DNA of 23,783 nt from Monosporascus cannonballus (GCA_004154925.1 QJNS01000496.1:1-23783), one strand, 5' to 3'; positions 7,511-19,040 are shown, counted from the stretch's first letter. Program-made: numbers and translations. Notes: a model not told the origin generated them from the sequence alone.

Positions 7511-10484
7511 ATGTCGACTAATCCCGGAGCGCCCGGTGACGGTACTGCCGCCAATACCAGTGCCGGTACTAATGCTGGAGCCGGTGCTACAGCACCATCA
7601 TCCAACAACCCCCGGTTCACGCCTCAACAGCAACACGCACCACCATCAGGTGCAGCTGCAACTACGACACAGACGACTGCCTCCCCCTCCACTACTTCCT
7701 CGAGTAATCAGAACTTGAACCAGATTGTAAGTGTTAGAGTGTTATTCGGAACTTCCTTTTTGGTTCCAAATAGGTCCACCTAGAGGTTCCAAGTGCTCTT
7801 AGGACTTGCTTTGGACAATGACATTATTGCCTTATGAGGTTCCCTACCCTCCATCCACTCCACTACGTCTCGTCAGTATCATCGACCATCTCCCGTAACT
7901 TTTCCAGTGAAATCGCATGCTTGTAACAGGTTTCTCTTTTTGCCTACATCCTCAACCCCTCGTGACGCGGGCCAATCTTTTTTTCGTCTTGCCCTTTAGC
8001 ATGCCGACGCATACTCACTCCATGCCCGTTGAATCAACCATGCGCTATCCCCGAGCAACGTATGAAGCATTGCGCCAACAGGATGATAGGATCAGGGGTC
8101 GCGTCCGTCCCACGATATCTCTGATACCAGGCGCTGTCCCCGATTACACGCTGATAAGAAGTCCCCGCGATGTTGGTCATCTCAAAGTGCACTCGGCCAA
8201 CACAAAGGCCTCGCCATCATGCATAACATCCCATTTTGCTAACATACATGTCTAGGTCACGGATTACCTCATCAAGAAAGGGTTCCATCGCACGGAGATA
8301 GTCTTCAGGGAAGAAGTCAAGGACCTTGACGAAAGTGGTCGGCCTAGACCGAGCACCGACTCGAAGGGCCCCGGAAGGTATCTCAAGGCCTTCATTCACT
8401 TTCAAAAATGGATCGAGAACGGGCTTGACCTCCACAAGGTAAACTCCCCCTTCAACTAACCACAAGTCCCTACGCTAACGTGGGTTCAGTTTGAACTATG
8501 GAAAGTTCTGTGGCCGGTTTTTGTCCATTCATATCTGGAACTTGTCCGCCAAGGATGCTACGCACATGCCGAGGAGTTCATGAAGAAACTCCGAGGTTCT
8601 TTCGAGAACACCCACCGGGATGAGCTGCAAAGGCTTGCTCTCGTCACCGCGTCCCAGCATGTCCAGGAGAATCCAGTCGCTAAGCTGTATCGTGAGAACC
8701 GGTATAGGATCCCCCTTAGCGTCTCAGTTGCCGGCCGAATGTTCAACTTCCTGCAGAGGGATGAGGAGCAAGGCGGAGACGTCATCGTCGAGATCTTGAA
8801 CGACCGGTGTACTATCGAACAGGTAGAACGTGGTCCCATCGAACCATTGAGCTTCGAGGCTATCTACCGCCGTTCTCGTCACATGGAACTCGACGACGTT
8901 GATGCGCAAGAAGGTATCCCGGGCGTTGAGCAACGTGCCGGCTTGGCAAATCGAGACATTCTTGATAATAACTCGGCGGCGCTGAAGCTAGGTCCGCTGC
9001 CTATTGAGCCGGAACTTCGAGCCGATGTCGTTGCCGAGCTTGAGGAAGAAGACCGGCTCCATCCGCCTCGAGACGGGAAGCCTACGCTGGTCGAGGAGTT
9101 CAACGCGATGCATCCTATCAAGAAGGAGATCGGCGACTCGCCTGAACGTGCAGACGTACCATATCCACCCTCTCGAGCCAGGGACGTAGTGATGGAGATA
9201 CAGAAGGTTCGGGAGAACCGGGATCGGTTCAAGATCGAGGGTCGTACGGGCGGCGTTGGACCTGCGGTGTCTGTGTGCATGTTCACATTCCATAACACCC
9301 TTGGGAGGTACAGTTACTATCTACCAATTCCACGCGCTCTACGTCTCTAACGAACCACTTTTAGCATCTCGTGTATGGACTTCTCCAAGGATTCCAAGCT
9401 GGTGGCCGTAGGAACGACCGACTCATATATCCGCGTATGGACCCTAGACGGCAAACCCTTAAGATCCCGCCTACCAGCCGAGAAGGACGTAAAAGTCAAT
9501 AACCGCAGGCTCATCGGACATTCCGGCCCCGTCTACAGCGTTGCCTTCTCTGACGCCATTGCGAATTTAGATCGTAACATCTACGACGATGGACCCCAGC
9601 CAGAGACAGACGCCAAGCTGCTTTTATCTTGCTCAGCAGATGGACAAGTCCGCCTTTGGTCTCTCGAAGTCTGGTCCTGTCTCTGTATCTACAAAGGACA
9701 TGACGGTCCAGTCATGAACCTATCTTGGGGTCCACACGGGCATTACTTTGCCACAGGCGGCTGGGACAAGACGGTGCGAATCTGGTCACAGGATCACGCC
9801 TCTTCACAGCGGTTGCTCGTTGGCCACGACACGGCTATTTCGGCTATTGCGTGGCACCCTAATGGTACCTATGTGTTTTCAGCATCAGATGAAGCCGACA
9901 AGTCAATCCGTATGTGGGCGGTGTCGAACGGCAACTGCGTGCGGATCTTCACCGGCCACGTGGACTATATCTCGGCATTGGAGTGCGCGCCCAACGGCAA
10001 GATACTGGCCTCGGCCGATGCCGGAGGTAACATCTTCCTGTGGGATATCACCAAGGGAACGCGTATCAAGCGCTGCCGGGGCCACGGGCGCGGTGGCATC
10101 TGGTCGCTCAGTTTTAGTGTGGAGAGCAACGTCATCGTGTCCGGCGGTCAGGATAACACCGTCCGTGTCTGGGACGTCGAACTGCCGGCTGAGGGCAACC
10201 GTGCGGCGGCGCAGCAGGACGGCGGTGATGGTACCATCGTGGCGGCCGGTGGGCAGCCCGACGGCAAGCAGCCGGGAGCCAGCACCACACAGCCCGCAGG
10301 CGGTGCCGGTGGTGCCACCGGGGGTAAGAAGAAGGGCAAGGAAGTTATGATCACGCCAGACCAGATCAGTGCCTTCGCGACGAAGAAAACACCCGTCCTC
10401 AAGGTCATGTTTACTAGAATGAACCTTGTCGTCGCCGGTGGCTGCTATAGCCCAGAGATCCAGGAGCGAGACACGGCTCGATAG
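7511..10484 (+). CDS. TAF5: TFIID/SAGA subunit TAF5 (LisH, NTD2, WD40), four exons
   Basis: Exons 7511-7726, 8256-8438, 8490-9307 and 9365-10484 join to 778 residues. Introns are 529, 51 and 57 bp; all have GT-AG ends, and branch sites TGCTAAC, GCTAACG and TCTAACG are visible. The Ser/Thr/Ala-rich leader ends NLNQI and continues after intron 1 as [17 protein letters not shown], a LisH motif. The NTD2 dimerisation domain follows (about 115-260; [36 protein letters not shown]). The WD40 propeller starts near 395 ([15 protein letters not shown] across intron 3) and has repeats ending in VRLWS, VRIWS, IRMWA, IFLWD and VRVWD. A Gly/Ala/Gln-rich loop with a KKKGKE patch splits the last blades before the terminal [15 protein letters not shown]5 scaffolds the TAF histone-fold subunits in TFIID and SAGA. 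Confidence 0.94.
7727..8255 (+). other. Unusually long first intron of TAF5
   Basis: The donor is GTAAGT at 7727, the branch site TGCTAAC near 8238, and the acceptor TAG at 8253-8255. It is about ten times the size of the other TAF5 introns. A 112-codon ATG frame (7917-8255) lies in phase with exon 2, but its stop codon is the acceptor TAG itself. Its product is not recognised. A hidden cassette exon is possible. Confidence 0.7.
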
Positions 10485-11086
10485 ATCCCTGATGCGGGTA
10501 GTGCTTCGTTATCCCGATATAGTAGGCTTATCGACGGGGAGGGCGAGCTGACGAGGAGCTGAGATTGAATATTCGGCCGGAACAACAAGGTGCTTGCCGC
10601 CCACCAGGCGTTAGTGGATGGCACGAGTGAGCGGCGCAGACTCGATTACGGAGTTCTTAGATAGGCATCAACCCTTCTAATCAGCATCTCGGTTGCGTAT
10701 CTATGCTCTTGCGTGCCAATAACCGGTGAAATATTGATGTCATCTTCTGAGATTACATATTCTGAGATTATAAGTGTTCCGTAGGCATATATATTCAAGT
10801 GGGCGATGATTAAGATATAAAAGCTCTCGAGGGGGGCAACTCGGTGCCTGGCATTGGGAGAAGGCGGTGAAACAACGAGGATATCCCTCAACAGCCCATA
10901 AATCAACGGAGTGTGCTGCCTGTACCGGCATCTATGCTTCTAGCGATGAAGAGACAGCAGAAATCGGACGTCGCAATGGACCATCTCACAGTTAACCCAA
11001 ATAGTCTCATAACCTCCATCCCATGAATCCCACAACCGCAGCCGATACCGCTCACCTATCCACTGCTCGACCCATACATAACCCAC
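10485..11086. other. Intergenic region with a 15-bp tandem duplication
   Basis: This gap between the tail ends of TAF5 and the glycosyltransferase holds TTCTGAGATTACATA followed at once by a near copy (about 10744-10773). Otherwise no gene or RNA is recognisable; an 86-codon minus-strand open frame here has no family resemblance. Confidence 0.5.
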
Positions 11087-11230
11087 CTATTCACTAGGCT
11101 CACTCTCTACCAATCTTCTCAACTCCTCATCCACGATCGCAAAGCAATCCAGGGCGTCGCTCTCCCTCCGCAACGCCGCGATCCTCTCCGCGAAACCGTT
11201 ACCGCCACTATCTCCCCGGAAAAGAAGGCG
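11087..11230 (-). pseudogene. C-terminal continuation of the glycosyltransferase beyond the amber codon
   Basis: The same frame runs 47 codons past TAG to a second stop at 11089-11087. It encodes an amphipathic tail (AERIAALRRESDALDCFAIV...) like the usual end of this glycosyltransferase class, where the region after REAV- reads through a helix to a final Asp/Cys-rich segment. No GT-AG intron can remove the TAG cleanly. This suggests recent gene breakage, a null allele or a base error. Confidence 0.6.
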
Positions 11231-12568
11231 CTAGACGGCCTCCCGCACCGCCTCCGCCGTCGGCCGCGCCGTCCCCATGTCCACGCCGGCGCCGCACCAC
11301 GCCACACGCCGCGCGTTCTCCGTCTTGTCCATGCCCTCGCCTGCGACGACCTGGGGGACGCCGTGCGCGACGCCGTGGCCCACCGCGCCGAACCCACCGT
11401 TGTGCACCCAGGCATCGGCGTGCGCCAGCACCGCGTCGTACGAGAGGTAGTCGGCCACACGCGCGTTGGCGGGCAGCTGCTGCGTGTTGGCGAACGGGGC
11501 GAGGGACGCGTCCTTCCAGCCCAGGATCGCGACCACGAGGACCCTGTCGGAGTGTTGGGAGCCGGCGAAGGCTTCGATCGTCGGCATGACCAGGTCCCGC
11601 GGGTTGGTCTCCACCGTGCCCTGTGTCACGACGACGACTTTCCTGCGCCGCGGGTCGCCGCGCTCGAGCGCCGAGTTCGCCACGAGCTCCGGCCACCAGG
11701 GGAAGTCGGGTTCTTTTGCCTGGGCGACTGTCGCGGTCTGGGAACCGGAACCCCGCCCCCTAGGCGGGCCCTGCACGAGCCCCGCGAACCGGAACCCCGG
11801 CGGCCAGTCCGAGCGCGGGTACTCGAAGCCCGGGACGCCGAGCTGCAGGATGCGCTCGTGGCACGTGTAGTTGCCGCCGGACAGGAAGACCTCGTCGACG
11901 GCCCTGGTGACGCCCGCCTCCCGCATCTTGGACTCCAGGAGGGCCGTCAGCGACGCCGCCCTGCGCGCCCAGCTGCGCTCCCAGAGACGCGCGTTGCGTG
12001 CGCGCCCCTCCGGCGTCGTGTCGAACGGGAACGGGTACCCGAAGGGCGGCAGGTCGCGGCTGCGGATCGCGGGCACCGTGACGGACACGCAGATGCTCCG
12101 GGGCCGCCCGATGCCGGCTGGTAAGGGGGCGCCGTGGCGCAGCGGCAGCACGCCGAGGAAAAAGGCCTCGGCGAGGACCAGAACCCGGCGGGCAGGGTCG
12201 CGCGCGCGCAGGGCCTCGAGGGCCGCCTTGACGCACTCCCACTGCGTGGCCAGCGGCGCGACGCACTGCCGCTCGAGGTCCACGAGCACGCGCTCCCACC
12301 AGGGCAGCGAGCCGTAGTCGGCCGTCGGCGGGCGCTCGTAGTACAGCTTGTCGTCGAGGTCCGCGTCCCCCCGCAGAGGGAAGAAGACGGCGCCCGAGGC
12401 CTCGATGCGCGATCGGTGGGTCGTCGGTCCCAGGAAGGAGACGGGCCAGTCCCGCGCATGCAGGGCGGACGCGATGCGGATCATGGGGGCCAGGTGGCCC
12501 GTCAGCGCATGTGAGACTATGAGGACGAAGGGCCGCCCATTGGCGGAGTCGGCAGTCGTCATTGCCAT
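11231..12568 (-). CDS. Family-1 (GT-B, UGT/MGT-like) glycosyltransferase, cut short by an in-frame amber
   Basis: The frame from ATG at 12568 gives 445 residues; an upstream in-frame ATG at 12676 would add 36 residues of AT-richer, non-conserved sequence and is less likely. The N-terminal Rossmann half opens FVLIVSHALTGHLAPMIRIASAL, with the family's glycine-rich G-H-x-x-P motif. The C-terminal half has VVVVTQGTVETNPRDLVMPTIEA and the sugar-nucleotide binding block VHNGGFGAVGHGVAHGVPQVV followed by AGEGMDKTENARRVAWCGAG. Such enzymes move sugar from a UDP-sugar to small acceptors; the acceptor is unknown. The frame ends at TAG 11233-11231 just after PTAEAVREAV, inside the conserved C-terminal helix, while the same frame stays plausible to 11087. 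The gene is much more GC-rich than its flanks. It is divergent from the NLR gene. Confidence 0.8.
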   Translation of the reverse strand: MAMTTADSANGRPFVLIVSHALTGHLAPMIRIASALHARDWPVSFLGPTTHRSRIEASGAVFFPLRGDADLDDKLYYERPPTADYGSLPWWERVLVDLERQCVAPLATQWECVKAALEALRARDPARRVLVLAEAFFLGVLPLRHGAPLPAGIGRPRSICVSVTVPAIRSRDLPPFGYPFPFDTTPEGRARNARLWERSWARRAASLTALLESKMREAGVTRAVDEVFLSGGNYTCHERILQLGVPGFEYPRSDWPPGFRFAGLVQGPPRGRGSGSQTATVAQAKEPDFPWWPELVANSALERGDPRRRKVVVVTQGTVETNPRDLVMPTIEAFAGSQHSDRVLVVAILGWKDASLAPFANTQQLPANARVADYLSYDAVLAHADAWVHNGGFGAVGHGVAHGVPQVVAGEGMDKTENARRVAWCGAGVDMGTARPTAEAVREAV

Positions 12569-13481
12569 AGCGTAAACATGATATTGAGGAGTCTGAACCT
12601 TTACTGTATGGTTCACAAGTTCAAGACGAGAGTAACTTCCTCCATAGCTAAGCCCCAGGACAAGTGGCTGATACATGACCCAGTGCGAATTTGCGAAGTA
12701 TGCACACGGTACTAGCGGATAGTTCTCCTATTCAGCCAAGTAGAAAGGAGGCAAAGCCGTTGACATACCCGAATCTATTCTAAAGACGTCAATTATAACT
12801 CTACAAGATGTGTAGATCTAGCCTATAGTTCATCGCAGAAAGGACCGGAAGGAAGGTGACCACCATACGCTCCCCCGAGTTCCCTACCAGGACACGCGTG
12901 CGACTAGCCGCACATTGTCATAGACTTGGACGGAGCCGTCTAATTCTGTATAGCTTACTTAGTAATGATATGTCGCTTGGTAAGAGAAAGTGGATTATAG
13001 AGTTGATACTGAGTTGATAATCATAGCCATAGTATTGTCTGGTCTTTTCCCTTTTAAGGCATCTAAACTCCGGTCGTCTGTTCTTGTAGTTGATAGGCTC
13101 CGACCCGGTGGTGTGTTGCTGACGTCATCATGAGGAGGCCCCTATAAATTATAGGTCCATATTGATAGTTAGCGAATATACGATAGACAAAAGCCCAAGT
13201 CCAATAAACCAGTCTATCTCCCCTTGTGATGGGTTACGTTAGTCAGTTGTATTCGCAGCGCTAAAAATATTCTTAGGGCTTGTCAGCCTGCATATGGAGA
13301 GACACTTCCAGGCATTACTCTACCCGAATGCATTTAGCCCCAATTGTAAGCAATGGAACCCCCGCAAGGCATATATACTCCAAGCCATTTCGCAAGATGG
13401 AGGAGCTATACACTGTATAATGATTTTTCTTTTGTAGCCTTTGGCTTCTAGACCACGGCCGTTGAATCAACTTCGCCAGTC
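12569..13481. promoter_or_regulatory. Divergent promoter interval, glycosyltransferase / NLR
   Basis: This is a 913-base gap between divergent starts with no gene visible. It holds a perfect cAMP-response/ATF palindrome TGACGTCA (13120-13127). Shortly downstream is CCTATAA-A-TTATAGG (13141-13155), a perfect inverted repeat with a TATAAAT core. ATATATAC (13371-13378) lies about 105 bases before the NLR start. Regulation by a bZIP factor is inferred from the motif only. Confidence 0.45.
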
Positions 13482-16400
13482 ATGGGCGTCGACTCCGAAA
13501 ACGTGCTCGAATTTCTTTGGAGCCAAGCCCGTGAGATTTTCCTAAGATCCCTCTCGAGTCGCGATGCCAAGAAGGAGGAGCTCCGAGATGACACTGCGAC
13601 TCTCGAGAACACGATCAAGTCTCTCAGGCAAGCCCAGGATAAAGCGGCTGTCGCCTACGGGGCCAAGTTTGTTGGCAAACCTATCGAGTTCAAACTCGGC
13701 CGGGTACTGCAGCGGCTAGAGGTGCTGGTCCAGATGGGAGACCAGGCCATGCAGTTTGCGCCAGAAACGGCGTCTTACGTCTGGTCAGCTTTTCGCATCC
13801 TGTTTGCTGGTTTCCTCAAAGACTTCGAGACCTGCCAGTTGTTGGCGGACCAGATCGACACGATGTCTGACATTGTCTTTATTTGCGAAGTGTACGCAAA
13901 ACGACAAGTGAAAAGAGTCGCAGCTATGACCAGCCAAGTCGAGATCTTAGCGGACAAGATACTCCAGAAGATCCCCGAGCTACTCAGCTTGGTGCTTATG
14001 TTCGCTTATCATGCGAGAAAGCTCGTCCTTGACCACAAGCGCTTGGGTAAATCGTCCCAATTCTATAAATATTGCCTGAATATAGAGCTAATATGGACCC
14101 TAGGGCGCACGCTGCGCGTTATGTTTGGCGGCTCGCAGGAGTTGGAGGCCACCTCTAGCGACGCAAAAACAAAACGCGATGAGCTCCATGCGGTGGCAGA
14201 AATCGCATTTCAAGAAGCGGCTATGGAGATACTCCTGGAATATCAACAAGATTCGAAGGTTATTGCCAAGCTGTTCCAGGCTACCGAGGCGATGCAGAAC
14301 GAGCAAAGGAGACAGAAGGATGACATTGACCGCAAGGAGCTCGACAACGACTTCAACGAACAAATGAGGTGGCTTAGGTCGGGAACCTCAGCTGATATCG
14401 GTCTACCGCGTAAAGTCCTCAACGAGAACCTTGCTCGACGTCATCCTGGTACCTGCACTTGGATTCAGAAACAAGCAGCGTTGACACAATGGCTAGAGAA
14501 CACCGAACGTACGTCGACCTCTCACCTTGTCTGGGTGGTGGGTGAGGCCGGATTCGGAAAATCCGTATTGATGTCCTCAATTGTTGAATGGCTCGAAGGT
14601 CAGCAGTCCGGTCAAGAAAAAGCTCGTCCCATTATTCTGCATTTCTTCTGCAAGACTGGCGATCCGGCCACGGAGCGGGGAGATAAAGTGATGCTCCATC
14701 TGCTTATGCAGCTGCTGAGCCATGCTGCGACTGAGCCACCGAAGAAGGCCAAGTCCAGCGAAGACAGAACATTCCAGGCTCGAAAAAAGAAATGCGTCGA
14801 TCTCGTAAAAGAGGAGAAAGCATCGCTCTCCAAGCCAGACCAGGAGTCCTCCCCCTCGTCCATCAGGGGGTTCCAAGCCAAGTCAAGCATGCAGCCGCTC
14901 ATGGTACACTTGACCAAAGCCCTCGAAAGACAAGTCTTCATCGTCGTGGACGCCTTGGACGAGTGCAATGATTGGAGCGACGGCTTCCTGGATGCACTAC
15001 GTATGACTGCAGGTGCTGATACCAACATCAAGGTCTTGATATCAAGCAGGCCCGATCACACAATACGTAATGCTCTCCAGGGATATGCGTTCATTGACGT
15101 AGCGAAGGACAGTACCGCCAGTGACGTATCGGCTTATATATCATGGTCAATGCAGAAGATCAGACGCTTCAACAAGAAGCAGAGAAAGGTCGCAAGCGAT
15201 AAGATTATGGAGAACGCGGACGGCATGTTCCGCTGTGAGTTGTATCTTTTTCTCAAGCATGCTTTGACCCCTTTCACTGATTCCTCCGAGCGCATATTCC
15301 GTGATTAGTATGTGAACTACAATTTCGGAGCTAACATTACCAGACGCAAACCTGGCCGTTGAGAGCCTTCAAAGCCCAAAGGCAGTAACGATGGGCTTCA
15401 AAAAGATCATGGATGAGTTCCCAGACGGTATGGCCGGACTCTATAAGCAGGAGTTGCAGCGCTTGTCAGCGGAGGTTCGACCCATCGTTTTGACTGCTCT
15501 CAGGTGGAAGGTAGGGCAAGCTTCGCATCTTTCGATTCATCCTTTAATGCGGAGAGAGAAACCATGTAATGTCATAATGGTTGGCTTGCCCAAGTGGATT
15601 CGCTCTGTTGCAAGGGGCAATCAATCCACTTCGGGAAAATCCGTCTGCCAGGCCCCTCCTCATATTACGACTCGCTGAGAGAAGTAGTTATTCATACTAA
15701 TATAATTGCAGATCTGCGGCAAGGGAAGTATCTCAGCCATCCCCATTGCTGACGAACTGGAGAAAACATATGAGGATGTCGACAACACTGCGGATGAATC
15801 TGAAGAGGATGATGAACCCGAGGAGAGTGGAGACGATGATATATATGAAGGTCAAACCAGCGACGGATACGGCAATAGACCAGAGGAGAAGAATGCAGAA
15901 GCAAGCACCTACGGTGAAAACAATCACACAGAAAAAAGCGGTGGCGCGGAAGATGGCGCGGACCGAGACTCGATCGACATTTTGAAGAGATACAGCCGAG
16001 CATTCCTAAAGTTCGACAAGGCCAACTACATCTCCCTTCAGCATGCGTCTGTCCGTGAGTTTATCGTAAGAGAGGGAAGGAAGCCACCACAAGAGACACT
16101 TTGCCAGATGTGTAGAGAGCGTTCTCAGTCGACATCCACGTACGAGGCTAGCCCGGAGCGAGGTCACCTGGCCATGGCTATCCACTGCCTCAAACATTTG
16201 AATTGTCGGTCATTCCAAAAGAAATTCCTTCCGAGCAGCATTCTAGAGAAACACCTTAATGATCAAGAGACTATAGAGGCCGAGACGGCAATAGGAGTAA
16301 ACGGCGAGACTACAGAGGCTGGTGGCGCTCCTAGCGGTACTGCGATCCCCATACTCGCAGCCGCAGATTTCAAAAAGGAGCAAGAGGATCACCTTCAGCT

Positions 16401-19040
16401 GAGGAGTTCACAAGACGCCAATGTTTACAACGAAATAGAGGTTCTGCGGTCGGAATTACAGAAGGGTTCTGACGTGGGTGATTCCCAAGAGGCTCCTGGG
16501 CTGGAAAACGAAATGCCTTTGGTGCTTGCCGCAGACTCGCTAGAAAACGAAGGAAAAGGCAACGGTGACGAAGATAGTCCTGACGGTGACGACGATAACG
16601 ACTCTATTCAACCTCCACCCACCGATGCTGTGTCTGTCGCCAACATTGGGGAGGCGGATGACGTCAACGTTGAGGATGAAAACCTACGGTACGAACTCAC
16701 AAACTGGCATTACCATGTGAGAGAGGCGGAGAAATGGCGGAATGGCAACTCTGATGAGGAGCAGTGGACGGTTCTCAATGACGAGATAAATAGGTTTCTA
16801 AGCGAAGACTCGGACGTGTTCAAAATCTGGCAGAAGAAGGTCCTGCACTGGAGGGTTTTTAGGGCATTTGATCGTCCCATTCACGTGGCTGCTCGTTTTG
16901 GTCTTTTACAATACGTACGACAATACGTCGCATCCGGTGGCGATATTGACGTCGAAAATGAGGATCAGTGCACACCTCTTGGGTTGGCGTGTTTGGGTGA
17001 GGGCGACTATGTTGGACTCGAGTACCTAGTCGAGCATAACGCGGATCTGAAGCATCTCGACAACTATCAGGATACACCACTCCACCTGGTCGCTGATTAC
17101 GACGGGCCGGCAGACAAGTTGAAGTATTTGCTTTCCAAGGTCGCCGACGTCTCGGCAATGCACGACAAGTTCGGGCAGACTCTCTTGCATCTCGCTATCT
17201 TTCGAAGAAACTGGGAGAGTGTTAAGGTCATCCTAGAGTACCCAGCGGCTGACGTAAACGCCAAGGACCTGAGCGGGGAGACACCCCTTCACTTGCTTCT
17301 CAAGTCGCCCAACACTCCAGACGACATCCTGGAGCTGCTTCTAAGTAAGGGTGCTGATGTCAACGCGCAGGACAGTGACAGCCAAGCACCTTTGTATGAA
17401 GCCTGTCTCTCTGAAAACGTAGGAGCTGCTCGGATTCTACTGGAAGCCGGGGCCGACGTGAATGATGGCGAGAATGTTTTTGGCCGGACGGCTCTCCATG
17501 AAGCCATTGAAAACCAGAACCTACCACTCGTTAACCTTCTTCTCGAGTTTAAAGCGGACGTCACTCTTAAAGACAAGCAGCTTCGCGATGCTGCAAGTCT
17601 GGCTGCATATAGGGGCAATGCTGACATATTGGAAGCAGTGCTGGACAAGCTCAAAGGACAGGTCGGCGATTACCATACACTAGCTGATCCTGATGCTCAT
17701 GGACATACTCCTCTCCAGAAGAGCGCTGCTCGTGGGATAAAGGCAATCGCTGAGCTCCTCCTAAAGGCTGGTGATGCATCCAAGTTGGTTGCTCAATGCA
17801 GCCGTCGCGGAAAAACAGCGCTCCATTCGGCCGCCATGCGTGGGCACTTGGACGTCGTCAAATTGCTGGTGGAGCACGGTGCAGATATTCTCGCAAGAGA
17901 TTGCGATGGAAATTGCCCTATGCAAGTTGCAGTAGCCCAGTGGCGCAAGGGGGGCCTGTTGGATAGTGCCTCATTTCAGGAGACGGTCACATATCTTGCA
18001 AATAAGATGCCAACGCAAGCTCAGGGCTTTGGTCCAGAGCTATGTGATGTGGCTATTGAGAGTGGCGCTGTTGACATCTGCCGAATACTGGGATCCGTTG
18101 ACGGAAACATTATTTCCAGGGAAGATCAGCATGGGTGGACGCCTCTAATGCTGGCTATCCAGGCTCGTCAGCACGACATTATCCATCTTCTGGTACCTCT
18201 CGACATCAATCAGCTACTGAACAAGTTCAGCACGAGACAAGAGGTCCTATTCGGGCATAAGCCTTCCGCATGGAGCACAGACGACTCCAACAAGTTCAAG
18301 AACATGACGGTTTCACAAGATGGGCTTGAGCTCACCAACCCTCTCGGTAAGGCCATACCCAAAGAGGCTGCTTTTACCCTAATCTAATCTTCCTAGATTC
18401 TTCGGGATGTGAAGGGGGCTTCTGCCGGGCTAACCATCCTGCGCCTTTCGGCATAACTCGATACTACTATGAAATCACGGTGACACAAGCAGCATTTACT
18501 AATAGGTGGGTTTCGAGCGCTACAGACGGCTAAGAAAGTACGTATTGACTTAAGCGACAGCATGGTGGCACTGGGGTTCACGAATCGGTATACACTCCTC
18601 GACAACATGCCTGGCTGGCAGGACTGTGGAGGCCCAAGCTGGGGCTACCACGGTGATGATGGTGGTCTCTTCGAATACACATCCAACAGTAACTATCTTC
18701 ACAGCATAGGACCCAAGTGGGGTATGGGGGATACCGTTGGATGTGGTATTGACTTCAGCCGGGGCACGGTCTTTTACACCAAGAACGGGGAGCTGATCGG
18801 TAAGTCCAATGTCCAGCCTGAAAGGAATCGCCACTCAAAAATATGACAGGGGAGGGTTCCCGTGATGTCAAAAGTAGCCGCGCGTTTCCCTGCGTTGGCC
18901 TCGGCTCAGAAGGGACCACGATACGTGCAAACTTTGGTCTTGACAGCGCCATGCCGTTCAAATACGATCTGGGAAAGTTTGAAGAGGACTGTAAGATGCC
19001 GAGTAAGTTTCGACTGAACAAGCATGACAGTGATACATGA
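13482..19040 (+). CDS. NLR-like STAND protein: helical N-domain, NACHT, ankyrin repeats, SPRY (six exons)
   Basis: Exons 13482-15234, 15344-15510, 15712-18346, 18397-18505, 18561-18799 and 18850-19040 join in frame to 1697 residues. Introns are 109, 201, 50, 55 and 50 bp. Residues 1-300 form a helical domain like those preceding NACHT in fungal STAND proteins (DUF7708-like; tentative). The pre-NACHT signature HPGTCTWI is followed by Walker A GEAGFGKS (354-361), Walker B FIVVDALDE (486-494) and the sensor-like LISSRPD. After the NACHT a winged-helix-like segment includes YISLQHASVREFIV, with a very acidic stretch (about 655-690) before it and a long variable acidic region after it. About 12 ankyrin repeats span 1028-1475, and an SPRY domain (about 1519-1690) follows with YYYEITV, VALGF, WGYHGDDG and GCGIDF. 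It is probably a cytosolic sensor that oligomerises on ligand binding; the ligand and output are unknown. Confidence 0.88.

Noticed and set aside
11231..11300. Intron removing the glycosyltransferase amber codon
   Set aside because: The nearby GT sites (GTGCGG, GTGGAC) are weak and no branch site is present; the frame is unchanged on both sides of the stop, which fits a point change better.
11363..12124. Plus-strand open frame (253 codons) over the glycosyltransferase
   Set aside because: It is an antisense shadow caused by high GC content; the minus-strand frame has clear glycosyltransferase motifs.
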